Part shown: positions 6,925 through 10,946 of the stretch, piece by piece
Layout of the letters: each line of letters starts with the position of its first letter
Position numbering within the stretch: position 1 is the stretch's first letter
Source of the DNA: Pseudomonadota bacterium
GTDB taxonomy: Bacteria > Pseudomonadota > Alphaproteobacteria > Acetobacterales > Acetobacteraceae
Direction: 5' to 3'
Length of the DNA: 10,946 nucleotides
Assembly (NCBI GenBank): GCA_021808985.1
Contig: JAKBAQ010000074.1
Coordinates: 1-10,946 of the forward strand
Program-made: the position numbers and the translations under genes
The notes under the pieces: generated by a model
The model's database searches: none
What the model saw: the letters and a program-made list of their open reading frames with translations, nothing else
What the model was told of the DNA's origin: nothing

Positions 6925-7617
6925 TTGATCCAACGCTTCTGGCTCATCCGTCACGCGCTCGTCCATCCCGGCTCGATGCGCCATCTCTACGGCACGGACG
7001 ACGTGCCCGTCTGCGATGCGACGATGGCGGCTGAGGCGCCGCGCTACGCGGCGCTGGCAGCGCGCCTGCCGCGCCCCGCCCGGCTGATCTGCACCCCCCT
7101 CACGCGCACCCAGCTCACCGCCGCGGCGCTGATCCGCGCCGGCTACCCGGATGAGACCCCGCTGATCGACCCCGCCTTCGTCGAGCAGAATTTCGGCAGC
7201 TTCCAGGGCCAGCCGATTTCCATCTTCGACGCCCGCTCCACCGCCGAGCGGCATCCGTTCTGGCCGATCCACGCGCAGGAAACCCCGCCGGGGGGCGAGA
7301 ATTTCGAGACCATGATCGCGCGCACCGGCGCCGGGCTGGAGCGGCTGCTGGCAGCACCCGAGCATGACACCATCATCATCTCCCATGGCGGGGCGATCCG
7401 CGCGATGTGCGCCTATGCGCTGGGGCTCAGCGCGCATCAGGCGCTCTGCCTCTCGGTGGACAACATATCCCTCACCCGGCTGGAATATAACCGCCATGGC
7501 TGGCGAATATTATCGGTTAATGAACACCTCTCCACCATGGCTTGCGCAACCGCTTTCGCGCCATCAAATGCGGATACCAGCCGCCATCCGAAACAAAACC
7601 AAGGAGCCCGTGCATGA
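6925..7617 (+). CDS. Histidine phosphatase superfamily protein (phosphoglycerate mutase/CobC-like)
   Basis: The 230-residue enzyme has all the catalytic landmarks of the branch-1 histidine phosphatases. LIRHA contains the phosphate-binding Arg9 and the nucleophile His10. Arg61 lies in CTPLTRTQLTA, the acid/base Glu87 in FVEQNFGSFQG, and the second histidine, His154, in IISHGGAIRAM. A PPGGENF motif (121-127) resembles the PPGGES of alpha-ribazole and phosphoglycerate phosphatases. The substrate is open: alpha-ribazole-5'-phosphate, a sugar phosphate and phosphohistidine are all possible, and no cobalamin genes are nearby. No signal peptide is seen, so it should be cytoplasmic. The start is TTG at 6925, backed by GGGGA at 6913-6917 with 7 bp spacing. 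It lies 3 bp after the permease and overlaps the SYLF gene by 4 bp. The last 30 or so residues (HLSTMACATAF onward) have no match I recognise. Confidence 0.9.
   Translation: MIQRFWLIRHALVHPGSMRHLYGTDDVPVCDATMAAEAPRYAALAARLPRPARLICTPLTRTQLTAAALIRAGYPDETPLIDPAFVEQNFGSFQGQPISIFDARSTAERHPFWPIHAQETPPGGENFETMIARTGAGLERLLAAPEHDTIIISHGGAIRAMCAYALGLSAHQALCLSVDNISLTRLEYNRHGWRILSVNEHLSTMACATAFAPSNADTSRHPKQNQGARA
7601..7606 (+). promoter_or_regulatory. Ribosome binding site of the SYLF gene
   Basis: AAGGAG lies 7 bp before the ATG at 7614. It selects this start over in-frame codons further upstream, and the resulting N-terminus is a clean signal peptide. Confidence 0.85.
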
Positions 7618-8288
7618 AATCCCTCTTCCTCGGCCTGGCCATCACCGTGGCCACCTTCGCGGCGCCCGTCATGGCCATGGCCGATTCGCCGCAGCATCTG
7701 GTTGATAGCTCCACCCTCGCGGTGGAGGACATGATGGGTGGCACCGAAGGCACCCAGGCGCAGACATTCCTGCGCCGGGCCAAGGCCGTGGTGATCTGCC
7801 CGGATGTCTTCCGCGCCGGGTTCTTCATCGGCGGCGAGGGCGGCGGCTGCGTGATGGTGGCCCGCACGGCCGATGGCAGCTGGTCGTACCCGGCCTTCTA
7901 CAACATGGGCAGCGGCAGCTTTGGCCTGCAGATCGGCGTGCAGAACGCGGAAGTGATGATGCTGATCATGACCAATGGCGGGCTGAACGCGATACTCAAC
8001 AGCCAGTTCAAGCTCGGCGCCGATGCGGGGCTGGCCGTGGCCACGCTGGGAGCCGGGGTGAGCGGGGCGATGTCCACCGCCATCAACGCCGATATCCTCA
8101 CCTTCTCGAAAGCGCAGGGGCTTTATGGCGGCATTTCGCTCTCGGGCTCGGTGCTCTCAAACGATGCGGGCGTGGAACAGGCCTATTACGGCCAGCAGCT
8201 CGATGCCCGCGAGATCGTGGTGGATGGCCAGGGCGCCAACCCCGGCGCCAACCCGCTGCGCACCATTCTCACCCGCTACGGGCAGTGA
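7614..8288 (+). CDS. Secreted SYLF-domain (Ysc84-type) putative lipid-binding protein
   Basis: This 224-residue protein begins with a signal peptide: Lys2, a hydrophobic core around residues 4-20, and a likely signal peptidase I cut after AMA (residue 23, before Asp24). The mature part is almost entirely a SYLF/DUF500 domain. It has FLRRAKAVVICPDVFRAGF, a glycine-rich FIGGEGGG strand, the YNMGSGSFGLQIGVQ segment, the MLIMTNGGLNAIL helix, and the C-terminal KAQGLYGGISLSGS followed by Y-YGQ. In eukaryotes SYLF domains bind phosphoinositides and actin. In bacteria the role is not settled and lipid binding is inferred. It should act in the periplasm or at the envelope. It is the last gene of the operon with the ABC-2 exporter and the phosphatase, and overlaps the phosphatase by 4 bp (ATGA). 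Confidence 0.92.
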   Translation: MKSLFLGLAITVATFAAPVMAMADSPQHLVDSSTLAVEDMMGGTEGTQAQTFLRRAKAVVICPDVFRAGFFIGGEGGGCVMVARTADGSWSYPAFYNMGSGSFGLQIGVQNAEVMMLIMTNGGLNAILNSQFKLGADAGLAVATLGAGVSGAMSTAINADILTFSKAQGLYGGISLSGSVLSNDAGVEQAYYGQQLDAREIVVDGQGANPGANPLRTILTRYGQ

Positions 8289-8416
8289 GGTGTTCGTTGT
8301 TTTTTCGATACGAACCCGCCCAAATTGGGGTGCAAGCGAAAAATTAATTTTTACTAACAGTTAGTTATTTAAGATTTGCATCCGGTGCTCCACGTGGAGC
8401 ACCGGATATGCGTTGT
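8289..8416. other. AT-rich convergent intergenic region filled with inverted repeats
   Basis: This 128-bp gap separates the ends of the SYLF gene (+) and the alcohol dehydrogenase gene (-). No gene is visible. Most of it is AT-rich, in contrast to the GC-rich genes on both sides. I can see five inverted repeats: 8292-8315 (GTTCGT / ACGAAC with a 12-nt spacer holding six Ts), 8319-8329 (CCCAA-A-TTGGG), 8339-8352 (a perfect A5TTAAT5 palindrome), 8353-8365 (ACTAAC-A-GTTAGT) and the 28-bp palindrome at 8380-8407. Its most ordinary role is termination of both operons. Confidence 0.7.
8380..8407. terminator. Perfect 28-bp palindrome, possible bidirectional terminator
   Basis: Bases 8380-8393 are the exact reverse complement of 8394-8407. 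As RNA it would form a 12-bp GC-rich stem with an ACGT loop on either strand. It sits between convergent genes, 91 bp after the SYLF stop and 9 bp after the adh stop, as expected for a shared terminator. Neither side has a proper run of Ts: the plus side continues ATGCGTTGTTC and the minus side GCAAATCTTAAAT. It could instead be an mRNA-stabilising hairpin or a protein-binding site. Confidence 0.5.
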
Positions 8417-9526
8417 TCAGTAGGTGACAACCGAGCGGATGCTCTCGCCGCGGCGCATCAGCTCGAAGCCTTCGTTGATTTTCTCGAAGGGCAGGACATG
8501 GGTGATCAGATCATCGATGTTGATCTTGCCGTCCATGTACCAATCAACGATTTTCGGCACGTCGGTGCGCCCGCGCGCGCCGCCGAAGGCCGTGCCCTTC
8601 CAGCTGCGCCCGGTGACGAGCTGGAACGGGCGGGTGGAGATTTCCTGCCCCGCGCCGGCGACGCCGATGATGATGGAGGTGCCCCAGCCGCGATGGCAGC
8701 ATTCCAGCGCCTGGCGCATGACCTTCACGTTGCCGATGCACTCGAAGGAATAATCGGCGCCGCCATCGGTGAGGTTGACCAGGTAGGGCACCAGATCCTC
8801 GCCGATTTCAGCGGGGTTGACGAAATGCGTCATGCCGAATTTCTCGGCCATGGGCTTGCGGGCGTTGTTGAGGTCCACGCCGATGATTTTATCCGCCCCG
8901 GCGATGCGCGCCCCCTGGATGACATTGAGGCCGATGCCGCCGAGGCCGAAGATGACCACATTGTCGCCCGGCTGCACCTTGGCGGTGTTGAATACCGCGC
9001 CGATGCCGGTGGTGACGCCGCAGCCGATATAGCAGATTTTATCAAACGGCGCGTCGGCCCGCACTTTCGCCAGGGCGATTTCGGGCAGGACGGTGAAATT
9101 GGCGAAGGTGGAGCAGCCCATATAGTGCATCACCGGCGCGCCATCGCAGGAGAAGCGCGAGGTGCCGTCGGGCATCACGCCCTTGCCTTGCGTGCCGCGG
9201 ATGGCGGTGCAGAGGTTGCTCTTGCGCGAGAGGCAGGTTTTGCACTGCCGGCATTCGGGCGTGTAGAGCGGGATGACATGGTCGCCCTTTTTGAGCGAGG
9301 TGACGCCGGGGCCGATATCAACCACCACGCCCGCACCCTCATGGCCGAGGATGGCGGGGAAAAGCCCTTCCGGGTCGGCGCCGGAGAGGGTGTAGTCATC
9401 AGTGTGGCAGATGCCGGTGGCTTTGACCTCCACCAGCACCTCGCCGAATTTCGGGCCTTCGATGTCCACGATTTCAAGCGAGAGCGGCTGCCCCGCCGCC
9501 CGTGCCACTGCCGCGCGTGTTTTCAT
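8417..9526 (-). CDS. frmA: S-(hydroxymethyl)glutathione dehydrogenase / class III alcohol dehydrogenase
   Basis: The 369-residue zinc enzyme oxidises S-hydroxymethylglutathione, formed from formaldehyde and glutathione, with NAD+. It also acts as an S-nitrosoglutathione reductase. The catalytic zinc ligands are Cys40, His62 (in GHEGAG) and Cys169 (in IGCGVTTG). The structural zinc is held by Cys92, Cys95, Cys98 and Cys106. The nucleotide fold has GLGGIGLNVIQGA from 194. The ICHTDDYTLSGADPEG segment (39-54) is characteristic of class III and separates it from ordinary ethanol dehydrogenases. The length is normal and no key residue is missing. The ATG at 9526 overlaps the serB stop by 4 bp. A GGGAG lies 10 bp upstream, which is a little far, so translation may depend partly on serB. 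No formaldehyde regulator or S-formylglutathione hydrolase gene is present in the window. Confidence 0.96.
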   Translation of the reverse strand: MKTRAAVARAAGQPLSLEIVDIEGPKFGEVLVEVKATGICHTDDYTLSGADPEGLFPAILGHEGAGVVVDIGPGVTSLKKGDHVIPLYTPECRQCKTCLSRKSNLCTAIRGTQGKGVMPDGTSRFSCDGAPVMHYMGCSTFANFTVLPEIALAKVRADAPFDKICYIGCGVTTGIGAVFNTAKVQPGDNVVIFGLGGIGLNVIQGARIAGADKIIGVDLNNARKPMAEKFGMTHFVNPAEIGEDLVPYLVNLTDGGADYSFECIGNVKVMRQALECCHRGWGTSIIIGVAGAGQEISTRPFQLVTGRSWKGTAFGGARGRTDVPKIVDWYMDGKINIDDLITHVLPFEKINEGFELMRRGESIRSVVTY

Positions 9527-10407
9527 GCGTCTGTTTCTCCCTTGAATGCCGATGCCGGATAGCCTTGGGCGAACAATAGAGAGGTAAGGCCGGTATGTTC
9601 AATACGGTTGCGCACCTGGGCGGCGACGACCGGCTTGGCGTGATAGGCGACACCCAGCCCGGCGGCCTGGAGCATGGCGAGATCGTTCGCGCCATCGCCC
9701 ACCGCCATGGTGGCGGCGAGCTTGACGCCGCGCTTTTGCGCCAGCTCGGTGAGGGTGGCGAGCTTGGCGTCACGGTCGAGAATCGGCTCGGCGACCTCGC
9801 CGGTGAGGGTTGAGCCGTTATCGAGCAGGGTGTTGGCGCGGTGAATATCAAACCCCAGCTCGGCGGCGACGCGGGCGGTGAAATAGGTGAAGCCGCCCGA
9901 GACCAGCGCCGTGGTGGCGCCGAAGCCGCGCATGGTGGCGATGAGGGTACGCGCGCCGGGGCAGAACTCGATGGTGCTCCAGGTGCGCTCCAGGGCGGAA
10001 ATATCCAGCCCCTTGAGCATGGCCACACGCTCGCGCAGGGCGGTGGCGAAGTCGATCTCGCCGTTCATGGAACGGGCGGTGATGGCGGCGATCTGCTCCT
10101 TGAGCCCGGCGAAGGCGGCGAGTTCGTCCAGGGTTTCGGCGGTGACGATGGTGCTGTCCATATCCGCCACCAGCACCGCCTTGCGGCGGCCACGGAATTT
10201 GGTGACGAAGATATCCAGCGCCTTGTGTTCCAGCACCAGCTGGAGCTGGGCGGTATCTGGCGGGGTGGAGACGATGAACTCAGCCGCGTGGGCGGGGCTG
10301 AGCCAGTTGAGGTGCTGGCCGGCGCAGAAATCCCGCGCGCGCTCGGCCATGGCTTGCGTGAGGGGAGCGGCTTGCCGGTTGGCTACCAAAATGACGATAT
10401 AAGACAT
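9523..10407 (-). CDS. serB: Phosphoserine phosphatase
   Basis: This 294-residue HAD-family enzyme removes phosphate from O-phospho-L-serine, the final step of serine synthesis. The nucleophile Asp82 and acid/base Asp84 lie in VLVADMDSTIV, followed by the substrate-contacting Glu91 in TAETLDEL. Motif II is SGGF (170-173) and motif III ends in GDGANDLAML, with Asp238 and Asp242 binding magnesium. The AYHAKPVVAAQ tail motif is typical of SerB. Residues 1-75 form the ACT-like N-terminal region found in longer bacterial SerB proteins. The frame is open 45 codons further upstream, but that part lies opposite miaA and reads as low-complexity sequence. I therefore use the ATG at 10407, giving MSYIVILVAN. 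No Shine-Dalgarno sequence precedes it. The alcohol dehydrogenase gene follows with a 4-bp overlap. Confidence 0.95.
   Translation of the reverse strand: MSYIVILVANRQAAPLTQAMAERARDFCAGQHLNWLSPAHAAEFIVSTPPDTAQLQLVLEHKALDIFVTKFRGRRKAVLVADMDSTIVTAETLDELAAFAGLKEQIAAITARSMNGEIDFATALRERVAMLKGLDISALERTWSTIEFCPGARTLIATMRGFGATTALVSGGFTYFTARVAAELGFDIHRANTLLDNGSTLTGEVAEPILDRDAKLATLTELAQKRGVKLAATMAVGDGANDLAMLQAAGLGVAYHAKPVVAAQVRNRIEHTGLTSLLFAQGYPASAFKGETDA
10372..10401 (+). promoter_or_regulatory. Candidate miaA promoter inside the serB 5' end
   Basis: TTGCCG at 10372-10377 and GATATA at 10396-10401 are 18 bp apart and resemble sigma-70 -35 and -10 boxes. Transcription would begin near 10408. That is at or just past the miaA ATG at 10406, and about 52 bases before the alternative TTG at 10460. 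The match is by eye and weak. Confidence 0.25.
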
Positions 10408-10946
10408 GCGCGAGACTGGTAGGACAGAGGACGGTGGGTGGGCAAGGGAACGGACGGCATTGCTGGTCGCCGGGCCGACGGCGAGCGGCAAGTCAGCCCT
10501 GGCGCTGGGGCTGGCGCGGGCGCTGGGGGGCACGGTTATCAACGCCGATGCGATGCAGTGCTACCGGGAGCTGAGGCTGATAACGGCGCGGCCATCGCCT
10601 GAGGATGAGGCGCTGGCGCCGCACCGGCTTTATGGCGTGCGCGCGGCGGCGGAGCCGGCCAATGCGGCCTGGTGGCGCGGCGCGGCGCTGGCGGAGATGC
10701 ATGAGTGCGGCTTGCCGATTCTGTGCGGCGGGACGGGGATGTATGTCTCCGCGCTGATCAACGGTATCGCCGAGGTGCCGGAGGTGGGCGCGGCGGCGCG
10801 CACCGAGGCGCGCGCGCTGCTGGCGGCGCTGGGCGCGCCGGGGCTGCATGCGCGGCTGGACGAAGAGACGGCGGCGAAGCTGAAGCCGGGGGACAGCCAG
10901 CGGGTGGCGCGGGCCTATGAGGTGCTGATTGGCACCGGGCGGGGGC
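10406..10946 (+). CDS. miaA: tRNA dimethylallyltransferase, N-terminal part
   Basis: The frame runs off the window end after 180 codons, about 60% of a usual MiaA. The enzyme transfers a dimethylallyl group to N6 of A37 in tRNAs reading UNN codons. Diagnostic features are the P-loop GPTASGKS (23-30), INADAMQCYREL (45-56) with the catalytic-type Asp47, and LCGGTGMYVSALI (106-118). GDSQRVARAYEVLIGTGR (162-179) corresponds to the usual DxQRxxRALEV segment. Two starts are possible. The ATG at 10406 overlaps the serB ATG on the other strand and has no Shine-Dalgarno sequence. A TTG at 10460 has AAGGGA (10444-10449) 10 bp upstream but leaves only four residues before the P-loop. The ATG product carries about 18 poorly conserved residues before LLVAGPT. 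Confidence 0.92.
   Translation, partial: MRETGRTEDGGWARERTALLVAGPTASGKSALALGLARALGGTVINADAMQCYRELRLITARPSPEDEALAPHRLYGVRAAAEPANAAWWRGAALAEMHECGLPILCGGTGMYVSALINGIAEVPEVGAAARTEARALLAALGAPGLHARLDEETAAKLKPGDSQRVARAYEVLIGTGRG

Noticed and set aside
6385..7497. 370-codon minus-strand open frame opposite the permease and phosphatase
   Set aside because: It is antisense to two genes with intact catalytic or membrane signatures; the translation is low-complexity Gln/Arg/Gly-rich sequence.
8272..8305. Small CCCG-CTA-CGGG hairpin at the end of the SYLF gene followed by six Ts as a terminator
   Set aside because: The stem is only 4 bp and the T-run at 8300-8305 is about 17 bases away, too far for an intrinsic terminator.
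8408..9562. 384-codon plus-strand open frame opposite the alcohol dehydrogenase
   Set aside because: It mirrors a fully conserved zinc dehydrogenase. Its Asp/Ala/Gly-rich translation matches no family I know and is explained by GC codon bias.
10408..10542. Upstream extension of serB by 45 codons
   Set aside because: It lies opposite the conserved miaA P-loop region and is Ser/Ala/Pro-rich; the conserved SerB N-terminus begins at 10407.

Overview
This is a gene-dense, GC-rich stretch of bacterial chromosome. The genes look alphaproteobacterial: an M16 peptidase of the mitochondrial-processing-peptidase type directly downstream of thrC, serB divergent from miaA, and a class III glutathione-dependent formaldehyde dehydrogenase. 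Acetobacteraceae is my best guess, but that rests on remembered gene style and not on a search. I see no rRNA, tRNA, CRISPR array, insertion sequence, phage gene or integration site.

Layout from left to right. Positions 2-220 (+) hold the C-terminal end of a TauE/SafE-type membrane permease, cut by the window edge. Its stop overlaps the stop of a leftward four-gene operon that reads hemW (5355-4207), thrC (4178-2781), an M16 zinc peptidase (2781-1516) and pmbA/tldE (1519-215). Junctions within it are 28 bp, a 1-bp stop/start overlap and a 4-bp ATGA overlap, so co-transcription and translational coupling are likely.

A rightward four-gene operon starts only 40 bp from hemW: an ABC-2 type ATPase (5396-6124), its permease (6121-6921), a histidine-phosphatase-superfamily enzyme with a TTG start (6925-7617), and a secreted SYLF-domain protein (7614-8288). 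Junctions are ATGA, 3 bp and ATGA. Three of the four starts have strong Shine-Dalgarno sequences at ideal spacing. This is the least explained set of genes in the window and the best candidate for an uncharacterised envelope export or remodelling unit.

The 128-bp gap at 8289-8416 lies between convergent operons. It is unusually AT-rich for this genome and is tiled with inverted repeats, the strongest being a perfect 28-bp palindrome at 8380-8407. To its right is a leftward pair, serB (10407-9523) and the class III alcohol dehydrogenase (9526-8417), joined by an ATGA overlap.

The window ends with the 5' part of miaA (from 10406, +). Its apparent ATG and that of serB share the same CATG tetranucleotide on opposite strands. 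Most genes are standard housekeeping: heme trafficking, threonine and serine synthesis, peptide processing, formaldehyde detoxification and tRNA modification. The interest lies in the ABC/phosphatase/SYLF operon, the palindrome cluster and the extremely compact divergent and convergent junctions.
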